This document shows, one piece after another, positions 24,223 to 31,719 of a stretch of 64,000 nt of DNA. The position numbers were made by a program, and so were the translations under genes. The DNA lies in contig JAUIJL010000019.1 in NCBI GenBank assembly GCA_030431255.1, positions 1 through 64,000 of the forward strand. Direction: 5' to 3'. How positions within the stretch are numbered: position 1 is the stretch's first letter; each line of letters opens with the position of its first letter. Source of the stretch: Thermoanaerobaculia bacterium (GTDB lineage Bacteria > Acidobacteriota > Thermoanaerobaculia > Multivoradales > J023). The notes under the pieces were generated by a model, which worked only from the letters and a program-made list of their open reading frames with translations, had not been told where the DNA came from and searched no databases.

Positions 24223-24684
24223 GGCGTCGGCTGCTCCTGAGCTTGGGTCGAGGGCTTTATCCTTTGGCGATCACAATCCCATTGTAGTTGCGATGCTCGG
24301 CCCTAGGTGGAGGGCGAAGAGGAAAACATGGATCGGAGACATTGATCTTAACTGGTCCTAATTTAGGTTATGACTATCTATAACTCCGCTTCCGCACGCC
24401 CGACATCAACTTCCGAATCCACATCCCTACCCCTCTTCACCAAAGGCCGTCAGTCAATCTTCAATCGTTTCATCTTCAACCCCGTCTCCGAAAACCTTTA
24501 CTTTCCAACGCGCCTGGGCACTTCGAGTAATGCCTTACTCGAAGGCGAGAAACGGTCTTCCCCATCTGCGGATTCCCAGGATCTCTTCCAGAAAGTGATC
24601 CATCCTTCCTAACCATCTGAATTTATGATGCTTAGTAGACCTGGACCGACCTCCTAGAGCAACCGGTGACTTGTCCCTTCGGCC
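24223..24684. other. Long leader/intergenic region before the M4 protease
   Basis: Over 450 bases without a supported gene between divergent genes. A frame at 24370-24612 has low-complexity Ser/Pro composition and no ribosome site, so it is not called. The region is a natural place for enhancer sites of a sigma-54 activator, because a sigma-54 promoter lies directly downstream; no clear inverted repeats were picked out by eye. Confidence 0.4.
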
Positions 24685-24700
24685 TGGCACGCCCCTTGCT
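24685..24700 (+). promoter_or_regulatory. Sigma-54 (RpoN) promoter
   Basis: TGGCACGCCCCTTGCT matches the sigma-54 consensus TGGCACG-N4-TTGC(A/T) at every defined position. The GG at 24686-24687 and GC at 24698-24699 are separated by the required ten bases. It lies 59 bases upstream of the GTG of the M4 protease and points towards it, leaving room for a short leader with its ribosome site. Transcription would need an enhancer-binding activator. Confidence 0.8.
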
Positions 24701-24758
24701 ATTCGGGCTTTCGACGGGATCGGCCACCGTCGAATTTCAAACCCTTAGGAGATTTTAA

Positions 24759-26717
24759 GTGAGATTATCTAGTGTTTTACAAGTGTCTCTGTTTCTATGG
24801 CTGCCGGTAGCCGCCTCGGCGCAGCCCGCCATGAAGATCCACCAACCCGACAATCAAGCCGTGAAGGCGGTGTCGGAGCGCGTCACCGACCGTGGAACGC
24901 TGCACTTCCGCGGCGGATTGTTCGTGGCCCCCGAAAGCTTTTTGGAGGCCAACAAAGCCCATCTCGGTCTGACCCATGACGACCAATTGGTGGAGACCTC
25001 GAGCTTCGAGACCGAGCTCGGGGAGCAGGTGACCCGTTTTCAGCAGCACTACCGGGGCATTCCGGTGGAAGGTGCGGAGTACATCGTGCGCAGCCACGAC
25101 GGACAGCTCGACGTGCTCAAGGGCCGTGTGGCCGAGGGCCTCGACCTGGACGACAGCCTGACCCTATCCGAAGATGTGGCTTTGGAGTCGGCCCTCGCGG
25201 AGGTCGATGCCGAGGTCTATGCCTGGCAGTCCGAAAGCCTAGGAAAAGGCCTGCGCACCGCGGAAGAGCTCGAAAGCGCCTTCCCCAAGGGTGAGCTGAT
25301 CATCGTGCGCGATCCCCTCAGCTTGAACGAAGCTCCGGAGTACGTGCTGACTTGGCGTTTCCGTGTCGAGTCCGTGGAGCCGTTCGACGTCTCGATCGTT
25401 TACCTCAACGCCCACACCGGCGAGGTAGTCAAGGTGGTCACCGGTCTGCAGGAGGCGAGCAACGCCACCGGCACCGTGCACACCGTCTACAACGGCACCC
25501 ACACCTTCTCCACCCGTAAACGGGGCTTCCCCAACAACGATTACATCTTGAAAGATAAAACCCGCGGCGAGATCACGGTCAAGAATTACAGCAACGTGCA
25601 GAGCTGGGGCTGGAATCTGGCGGGTCATATCGACCAAGGCAGCAACACCTGGAGCCGCCGCGAGGCGTCGGTCCATTGGGCCGCGCAGGAAGCCCACGAC
25701 TACTTCAAGAGCGCCCACGGCCGCAACGGTGTGAACGGCTCCAACGAGGAGCTGCGGATCATGGCCAACGCGCCGACCTCCGCCTACAGCGACGACGGTA
25801 GCAAATCCTATATGTGGTACATGAACACCCACGAGGCCTTGGACGTGGTCGGCCACGAATTCACCCACGGCGTCATCCGACACACCTCGAATCTGGTCTA
25901 CGAGCGGGAGTCCGGCGCCCTCAACGAGTCGTTCGCCGACATCTTCGGCACCATGGTCGAGCGCCAGGTGGTGGGCGACGCCAACTACGATTGGCTCATG
26001 GGCAGTGACTTCGGCGCCATCCGCAGCTTGCAGAATCCGAACACCTTCGGCGATCCCAGCATCCGCGGCGGCCTGTTCTGGGTCAACCAGGTGGGCTGTG
26101 TCCCGTCCGGTCTCAATGACCTATGTGGCGTGCACACCAACAGCGGTGTGCAGAACCGTTGGTTCTCCTTGTTGGTGGACGGCGGCACCCAAAACGGCGT
26201 CACCGTCAACGGCGTGGGTGAGACCATCGCCCGTCGGGTGGCCTACCGCAACATGACCACCGAGCTCTTCGCCGGCGCCGACTACGACGACGCCCGCGAA
26301 GGCGCCATCGACGCTGCCGAAGCGCTCTACGGAGCTTGCTCCAACGTGGTCGAGCAGGTCACCAACGCCTGGGCCGCCGTCGGCGTGGGTGGCACCTTCG
26401 GCACCTGCATTCCGCCCCTGAGCGTGTACATCAGCGGCCCCTACTCCGGCCAGACCTACACCTACTACACCTTCCAAGCGGTGGTCAGCGGTGGTGTGTC
26501 GCCGTTCTCCTACCAATGGTACGTCAACGGTGTCTACGCCGGCTCCGGCTCCAGCCTCGGACGCAGCTTCTCCAGCGACGGCGTCTACCAGATCCAAGTG
26601 CGGGTCACCGACAACGCGGGTCAAGTGCGGACCTACTACCACTCGATCAGCATCGGCGACGGTTGCGACGGTCCGATTCTCATGCCGTTCAAGCGTTGCG
26701 AGCCGATTCCGCTCTGA
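24759..26717 (+). CDS. Exported thermolysin-type metalloprotease (M4) with C-terminal Ig/PKD-like domain
   Basis: 652 residues from a GTG with AGGAG eight bases upstream. The order is signal peptide (about 1-21), FTP/PepSY propeptide (about 25-230), M4 catalytic domain (about 235-535) and C-terminal PKD/Ig-like domain (about 540-632). The zinc motif 'GHEFTHG' gives His366, Glu367 and His370; 'GALNESFADIFG' gives the third ligand Glu390; 'GVHTNSGVQNRW' supplies His459. All catalytic residues are present, so it should be an active zinc endopeptidase made as a zymogen and secreted. The preceding sigma-54 promoter suggests expression tied to nutrient or developmental signals. A strong terminator follows, so the gene is monocistronic. 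Confidence 0.95.
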   Translation: MRLSSVLQVSLFLWLPVAASAQPAMKIHQPDNQAVKAVSERVTDRGTLHFRGGLFVAPESFLEANKAHLGLTHDDQLVETSSFETELGEQVTRFQQHYRGIPVEGAEYIVRSHDGQLDVLKGRVAEGLDLDDSLTLSEDVALESALAEVDAEVYAWQSESLGKGLRTAEELESAFPKGELIIVRDPLSLNEAPEYVLTWRFRVESVEPFDVSIVYLNAHTGEVVKVVTGLQEASNATGTVHTVYNGTHTFSTRKRGFPNNDYILKDKTRGEITVKNYSNVQSWGWNLAGHIDQGSNTWSRREASVHWAAQEAHDYFKSAHGRNGVNGSNEELRIMANAPTSAYSDDGSKSYMWYMNTHEALDVVGHEFTHGVIRHTSNLVYERESGALNESFADIFGTMVERQVVGDANYDWLMGSDFGAIRSLQNPNTFGDPSIRGGLFWVNQVGCVPSGLNDLCGVHTNSGVQNRWFSLLVDGGTQNGVTVNGVGETIARRVAYRNMTTELFAGADYDDAREGAIDAAEALYGACSNVVEQVTNAWAAVGVGGTFGTCIPPLSVYISGPYSGQTYTYYTFQAVVSGGVSPFSYQWYVNGVYAGSGSSLGRSFSSDGVYQIQVRVTDNAGQVRTYYHSISIGDGCDGPILMPFKRCEPIPL

Positions 26718-26750
26718 TGCCGGGATCGTTTTTCTGAACGTAATCGTTCT

Positions 26751-26780
26751 CGGCCCAGCGCGTCCGCGCTGGGCCGTTTT
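26751..26780 (+). terminator. Rho-independent terminator of the M4 protease gene
   Basis: CGGCCCAGCGCG (26751-26762) and CGCGCTGGGCCG (26765-26776) form a perfect 12-bp stem followed by TTTT. It lies 34 bases after the protease stop codon. This is the clearest intrinsic terminator in the window. Confidence 0.9.
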
Positions 26781-26922
26781 GCATTCAGCGAGAATCTGCC
26801 GCTGACCGATGGTTTCGCCCGGCGCTCGCGTCGGGTTTTTGCTCGGTTCCTTGAGCCCTTTTTCCCCAAAGAACGCGTTTTAGGGGCAAGCCCCATCCAA
26901 ATAGCTGGAAAGGATCTAGACC

Positions 26923-28413
26923 ATGTCCCAGCTCTCCAAAATCGCGCTGGTCTCACTCACGTTGACCCTTTGCTCGGGACCGATGTCGGCCTGTGAGTAC
27001 AGCTTCACTCTGATTTACGACACCTTGTCCTCGCCGACGGAATTCGACTATCTCCAAGGGTTTCCCGCCTTGAACAACCAGGGTGAGATCTACTTCGGCG
27101 TCTCGGGACACACGAACGAGCTCGGAACGGTGCATTGGCTCTACCGGTATACGCCGGAAGGGGCTTTGCAAGTCGTGGAGATGGGTGCGGGAACTACGGG
27201 CAACGCGCCGCCGGCCAGGGTCACCTCCACCACCGACGTCACCTACACGATCCGCAATCTGCTGAACGAGACGGTGATCCTGCGGAACGGCACGCAGCTT
27301 CCTTCGAGTAACGACTCCCCCACCCACTCGGCCATCGGTCCCGACGGAACGGTGGTCTATACAACGTTTGACGGCGAGGTGTGGCAGGTCGCTCCCGGCT
27401 CGACCACGTCTCAGGTCGTGATCACGGAGAGCACGTTTTCAGCCCTGGGATACGACTCGTCCTTCGGCAGATATTCCGAGCGGCCTTCATGGACCGGGGA
27501 CGGCAATCTTTGGCTGCGGGTCGACGGATATCGTGAGCCCGATGCCAACACGCACTTCAGCGCCGTCTTGCGGCGCCAGGGCGGGACCACCGAGAAGGTG
27601 CTGTCGACGGCTCGGTTCAACTACAACACCTTTCAAACGGGCACCCCACGGCTGTCACCGGTGACGTCGTTCGCGGAAAACGAATACTTCTTGATCGACA
27701 TCCCTTGGTACATCATCAGCGACTCGCTGTTCAGCATGGGGCCCGACGGCGAGCTTCACACGCTCTTCGGTCAGCAATACATCAAAGAGGCCGACGGCAC
27801 CTACACACCCACGGAGCAGCAAATCTACAGCCAGGCCCAAATCTTTGGAGCCGCGGCAAATCTGAGCGGGGATGCGGTGCTGGACCAGAGCGTGGGCATC
27901 GGTGACCGGCGGGAGCTGATCGCCATGGTCGACGGTTTCATGAGCAAGGTGCTGACCGCTCACTCCTTTGCCGAGCTGGCGGATTCGCTTTTCGGCCGCA
28001 CCGTCCAGAATATCCACGTGGGGCCCGACGCCATCAACGACGCGGGGCACTTTGTATTCTTCGTCGATTTTCACAACCAAGGAGGGGACTCGGAAGAAGG
28101 CATCGTATTGGCGACCCGGCTGCCGAGCACGGATTCGGACAGCGACGGCGTGGCCGACGGCTGCGACTCCTGTGCCGGTTTCGACGACCACATCGACGCC
28201 GATGGGGACCGTATCCCCGACGATTGCGACCTCTGTCAAGGCAACAACAGCTACGACGACCTCGACGGTGACGGCGTCTGCGCCGATCGGGATTGCGACG
28301 ACGACGATCCGGATGCCGCCGTGATCGACCTATGCGGCATCTGCGGCGGCGACAACGCCTGTGTGCTCTTCGATGACGACTTCGAGTCGGGAGATACGAC
28401 CGCTTGGTCTTAG
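26923..28413 (+). CDS. Exported protein with propeller-like region, calcium-type repeats and DGFESGD-type C-terminus
   Basis: 496 residues. The signal peptide is about residues 1-23 (KIALVSLTLTLC...MSAC). A region of about 380 residues with repeated 'DGTVVYTTFDGEVWQV' and 'GDGNLWLRVDGY' type strands suggests a propeller. The C-terminal 90 residues carry Asp-rich calcium-binding segments (DSDSDGVADGCDSC, DADGDRIPDDCDLC, DLDGDGVCADRDC) and finish 'FDDDFESGDTTAWS'. It should be exported and calcium-bound. The last codons begin a 15-bp triplication described separately. It converges with the 818-aa gene with only 37 bases between them. No enzymatic motif is seen. Confidence 0.85.
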   Translation: MSQLSKIALVSLTLTLCSGPMSACEYSFTLIYDTLSSPTEFDYLQGFPALNNQGEIYFGVSGHTNELGTVHWLYRYTPEGALQVVEMGAGTTGNAPPARVTSTTDVTYTIRNLLNETVILRNGTQLPSSNDSPTHSAIGPDGTVVYTTFDGEVWQVAPGSTTSQVVITESTFSALGYDSSFGRYSERPSWTGDGNLWLRVDGYREPDANTHFSAVLRRQGGTTEKVLSTARFNYNTFQTGTPRLSPVTSFAENEYFLIDIPWYIISDSLFSMGPDGELHTLFGQQYIKEADGTYTPTEQQIYSQAQIFGAAANLSGDAVLDQSVGIGDRRELIAMVDGFMSKVLTAHSFAELADSLFGRTVQNIHVGPDAINDAGHFVFFVDFHNQGGDSEEGIVLATRLPSTDSDSDGVADGCDSCAGFDDHIDADGDRIPDDCDLCQGNNSYDDLDGDGVCADRDCDDDDPDAAVIDLCGICGGDNACVLFDDDFESGDTTAWS

Positions 28414-28445
28414 CCCGCTTGGTCCTAGCTCGCTTGGTCTTAGAC
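28401..28445 (+). repeat. Three tandem 15-bp repeats spanning a stop codon
   Basis: CGCTTGGTCTTAGCC (28401-28415), CGCTTGGTCCTAGCT (28416-28430) and CGCTTGGTCTTAGAC (28431-28445). The first copy encodes the final Ala-Trp-Ser and TAG stop of the 496-aa protein; because the unit is 15 bases, each further copy keeps the stop in frame. Confidence 0.9.
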
Positions 28446-28450
28446 CTCCA

Positions 28451-30907
28451 TCAAAAGCAGACGTCGAACGCTTGGGTATCTTGGATCGGCTGAAAAGCGT
28501 CACCCTGGTTGTTGGTGTAGGTGCGGATCTCACCGGTTTCCGTGTCGGTCACCTCGAGGCGGACCTCGACGTCGGTCAAGCCGGCGGCGAAGACCCAAAA
28601 GCGATCGGAAAATCGGCAGGCGTCGAGCACTTTGATCAGCACCTCCACATTGGCCTCGTCGAAGAACCAGAAATAGCCCGAGTCGTCGGTGAGGTCCATC
28701 GCTCCGGCCGCGAGCTCGGGGCCGCCCCCGGCCCGATAAAAGGCTCGGACGCTGAATCGACCGCCGTTCAAGCACAGCTCGCCGCTTGAGCCCGGGCAAT
28801 TCTTGGTAGCCGGAGTCACGGACAAACCGTTTAGTCCCCAGGGGTCCGGTGTTTGGAACCTGGAATCCGACTCCTCACCGAAGCCCGCCAGATTACAAGT
28901 ATCGAAGCCCTGCGTGTCTTGAATCGGTAGGAAGGCTTGTCCCTGTGGGTTCTCGTAAACCAGGGTCTCTCGGCTCTGAAGGTCGGTGACCCACAAAGTG
29001 GTCTGGACGTCCGTCAGGCCCGCGGCGAAGACCCAATATCGATGGGAAGGTCCCACGCAAGCGTCGAGCACTTTGACGATGCCTTCGATGTTGTCGCCGT
29101 CGAAGAAGGAGAAGACGCCGGAATCCGAGGTCAGGCCCCAAGACGTGGCAAATCCTTGGTCACCGGCGGTGTTCTGCCAACGGACCATGGTTCGGAAACG
29201 GCCCGCATCGCCCAAACAGAGATCCAGACCGGGGAAAAGGCATTGGGCGGCCTGGAGGTCGAGGCTCACGACCGCCGTGTCAGGGTCGGATCCGAGGCGA
29301 ATCGGGGTGCCGGAGAGGGGGTCGCAATCGTCACAATCCCCTGCGCCGTAGACGTGGCCGACCGTGCTCTCGCCTCCCGCGACCAGGTAATACTCCCCCG
29401 GCGGCAGCCCGTCGAATCGATAGCTGCCGTCGGCATTACCGAGTTTCTCAGACACCAGCTCACCGGAATCGTCGAAGAGCACGACCTTCGGGTGGGGCAC
29501 GCCGATTCCACTCTGGCGGTCGGTCAGCAGGCCGGAGATCTCACGCAAAGGATCGAGGGCAATGTCGATGCCCGACGTCTCGGCCTGACGCTCGACGCGA
29601 ACGGAATCACCCAGCTTGAGATGGCAAGGGCTCTCATCGAGGCACGGGATGTCACGGTAGAGCTCACCGACGTGGCCCGAGCTGAAGACCCTCAAGCGAT
29701 AGTCCCCGTCCCAGAGACCCTCGAACACGTAGCGTCCTTGCTCATCGGTGGTCCGTACAGCGACGAAGGTTCCATCTTCCCGGAAGAGGTCTATGAACGC
29801 CCTTTGAATCGGCAGACCCGAGAGCGAGTCGGTCACGGTTCCTGAAATCGAGCCGCCCTTGTCCAATTGAAAGTCGACCTCCGGCGTTTCGGTCAGCGGC
29901 TCGACCGTCACCGGGGTGGCCAGATCCCGGGGACAGACCACCGAGTATTTGTCGAGATAGCAGGTGAGGTCGTCGTAGATCTCCGGAATGTACGGAAAGT
30001 AGTAGATGACCTCTACGTAGTAGGCGCTTCCGATCAGACCCGTTGAGCGATAAACACCATTTTCATCTGTGATCGCAAATCCACGATCGTCGCCGTCGAC
30101 TTCCGTGAAGGCGAGCTGGACGGAGGCCAATCCCTGCTCGGTGGCAGAGTCGGTGATCCGTCCGGAAATGCTACCTGCCGGCTCCAACGCGAAATCGATA
30201 TCGGTCAACGTTTGGTTCAGGTCCGTAAAGCTCAGGGTTTCCAGCTCTTCCGGCGGGCAGGTGAAATACGTGGTCTGAAAGTAGTCGCATGGCACGTTGT
30301 CGTAGGCTTCGGAGCGAAAACCCGGGGCATAGACCGCCAGATAATAATCCCCAGCGGGGAGAGGGATTTCATAGGAGCCGTCTGATTGGGTGGTCGCCGT
30401 GGTGACCACATCGAGCGCCGGGTTGCCGACCACCAGGGTCGCCCCTTCGATTCCCTCGGCTTCCGTGCCGGCGGACGTCACTCTGCCTAGGATCTTGGAA
30501 AGGGGGTCGAGAGCAAAGTCGATGCCGCGATGGGGAGCGTCGTCGGTGCTCAGCAGGATGCCGCCCGATCGATCGCAATCGTGCTCCGAGCAAGGGATAT
30601 CGTCGTATTTCTCTCCCTGGTAGCCCTCTGGGGTCGTCCAGGCTCCATAGAAGCCCACCGGCACGTCGAAACGATAGGAGCCGCTCCCATCCGTGGTGGT
30701 GGTGTACCGCTCACCCCGGCTCTCTTGAATCGACACCAACACCCCTTCGAGGGGCGAGTCGTCGATGCGGTCGGTCACCGTGCCTGAAATCTCGTAGAGC
30801 GTGGAATCGTCGGCCCAGCTCCACGACACGGATCCTAGGATGAGCGCCAGACAAAAGATGGCGAGGCGACAGCTATCCTGACAGAGGGGGCGAGTTGCAG
30901 TCGACAT
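28451..30907 (-). CDS. Exported protein with five carboxypeptidase-regulatory-like domains and two C-terminal modules
   Basis: 818 residues. The signal peptide (LAIFCLALILGSVSWSWA) is cut before DDST. About five domains of roughly 100 residues follow, each starting 'ISGTVTD' or similar. Four contain a 'YDDIPC' type segment with paired Cys, as in carboxypeptidase regulatory-like/SdrD B-like folds. The last 260 residues are two copies of a module of about 115 residues with cores 'DSGYFWFFDEANVEVLIKVLDAC', 'WVFAAGLTDVEVRLEVTDTE' and 'PIQDTQAFDVC'; another copy ends the 421-aa protein. An AGG-rich ribosome site precedes the ATG at 30907. It is likely a surface or secreted binding protein; no catalytic motif is seen. 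Confidence 0.85.
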   Translation of the reverse strand: MSTATRPLCQDSCRLAIFCLALILGSVSWSWADDSTLYEISGTVTDRIDDSPLEGVLVSIQESRGERYTTTTDGSGSYRFDVPVGFYGAWTTPEGYQGEKYDDIPCSEHDCDRSGGILLSTDDAPHRGIDFALDPLSKILGRVTSAGTEAEGIEGATLVVGNPALDVVTTATTQSDGSYEIPLPAGDYYLAVYAPGFRSEAYDNVPCDYFQTTYFTCPPEELETLSFTDLNQTLTDIDFALEPAGSISGRITDSATEQGLASVQLAFTEVDGDDRGFAITDENGVYRSTGLIGSAYYVEVIYYFPYIPEIYDDLTCYLDKYSVVCPRDLATPVTVEPLTETPEVDFQLDKGGSISGTVTDSLSGLPIQRAFIDLFREDGTFVAVRTTDEQGRYVFEGLWDGDYRLRVFSSGHVGELYRDIPCLDESPCHLKLGDSVRVERQAETSGIDIALDPLREISGLLTDRQSGIGVPHPKVVLFDDSGELVSEKLGNADGSYRFDGLPPGEYYLVAGGESTVGHVYGAGDCDDCDPLSGTPIRLGSDPDTAVVSLDLQAAQCLFPGLDLCLGDAGRFRTMVRWQNTAGDQGFATSWGLTSDSGVFSFFDGDNIEGIVKVLDACVGPSHRYWVFAAGLTDVQTTLWVTDLQSRETLVYENPQGQAFLPIQDTQGFDTCNLAGFGEESDSRFQTPDPWGLNGLSVTPATKNCPGSSGELCLNGGRFSVRAFYRAGGGPELAAGAMDLTDDSGYFWFFDEANVEVLIKVLDACRFSDRFWVFAAGLTDVEVRLEVTDTETGEIRTYTNNQGDAFQPIQDTQAFDVCF

Positions 30908-31009
30908 GGGGACCTCCGAGTATCTACTTTCTTTGCCGGAGACCGCTTGATCCCCTTCCAAGGTACAAGGCGCAGAAGGAGGATTTCTTGTTCCACGACA
31001 AACGGAGAT

Positions 31010-31717
31010 TCATCGCTCCCCGGTCTCGAAACGATATCCCACATCGCGAATCGTGCGGATCAGGCTGGGCCGCTTGGAATCCGGCTCGATTTTATTGCGC
31101 AAGGTGTTGATGCACCGGTCCACGCTGCGGGTGGTGACGAGGATGTCCCTGCCCCACACCGAGCTCAGGATTTCGTCGCGGGTGAGCGCATGGCCCGAAC
31201 GGCGCACGAAGAGCTCGAGCAAGCGAAATTCCTTGGGCGAGAGAATCACCTCCCGCTCCCGACCCTCGGCATCTCGACGCACCAACCGATGGGACCTCAA
31301 ATCGAGGTGGCAATCGCTGAATTCGTGGACTTCTTGCGACGCCTCGGAGGTCCGCCGACGCCGGAGGAAAGCCGCACATCGAGCGAGCAGCTCTTGGATG
31401 CTGAAAGGTTTGGTGACGTAGTCGTCGGCACCCAGGTTCAGACCGCGCACGATATCTTGCTCCTGACCCTTGGCGGTGAGCATGATGATCGGCATCTCGA
31501 GCTCCGCCTCTCGGATCTGTCGGCAGATCTCAAAGCCGTTGAGCTTCGGCAACATGATGTCGAGAAGGATGAGGTCCGGCTCTCGGGCCAGAGCGAGCTC
31601 GAGACCGGACGGGCCATCGGCCGCGGTCGAGACCCGATAACCCCGGTGCTCGAAATTGTCTTTCAGACCCCGCAAAAGCACGGGATCGTCTTCGATAATG
31701 AGAATTTCTTCAGCCAT
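31010..31717 (-). CDS. OmpR/PhoB-family response regulator
   Basis: 235 residues. The receiver domain (about 1-120) has the acidic pocket 'IIEDDP', phosphoacceptor Asp53 in 'LILLDIMLP', Thr81 and Lys103 in 'YVTKPFS'. The C-terminal winged helix (about 135-232) contains 'LSPKEFRLLELFVRRSGHALTRDEILSSVWG' and 'VDRCINTLRNKIE', followed by the 'RTIRDVGYRF' wing. It should bind tandem direct DNA repeats as a dimer. It starts two bases after the sensor kinase stop, so it is cotranscribed with it. A matching direct-repeat site lies upstream of the operon (35295-35312), which suggests autoregulation. Confidence 0.95.
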   Translation of the reverse strand: MAEEILIIEDDPVLLRGLKDNFEHRGYRVSTAADGPSGLELALAREPDLILLDIMLPKLNGFEICRQIREAELEMPIIMLTAKGQEQDIVRGLNLGADDYVTKPFSIQELLARCAAFLRRRRTSEASQEVHEFSDCHLDLRSHRLVRRDAEGREREVILSPKEFRLLELFVRRSGHALTRDEILSSVWGRDILVTTRSVDRCINTLRNKIEPDSKRPSLIRTIRDVGYRFETGER

Positions 31718-31719
31718 GC

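Noticed and set aside
24370..24612. 80-aa frame upstream of the M4 protease
   Set aside because: Ser/Pro-rich low complexity without a ribosome site; more likely regulatory DNA.
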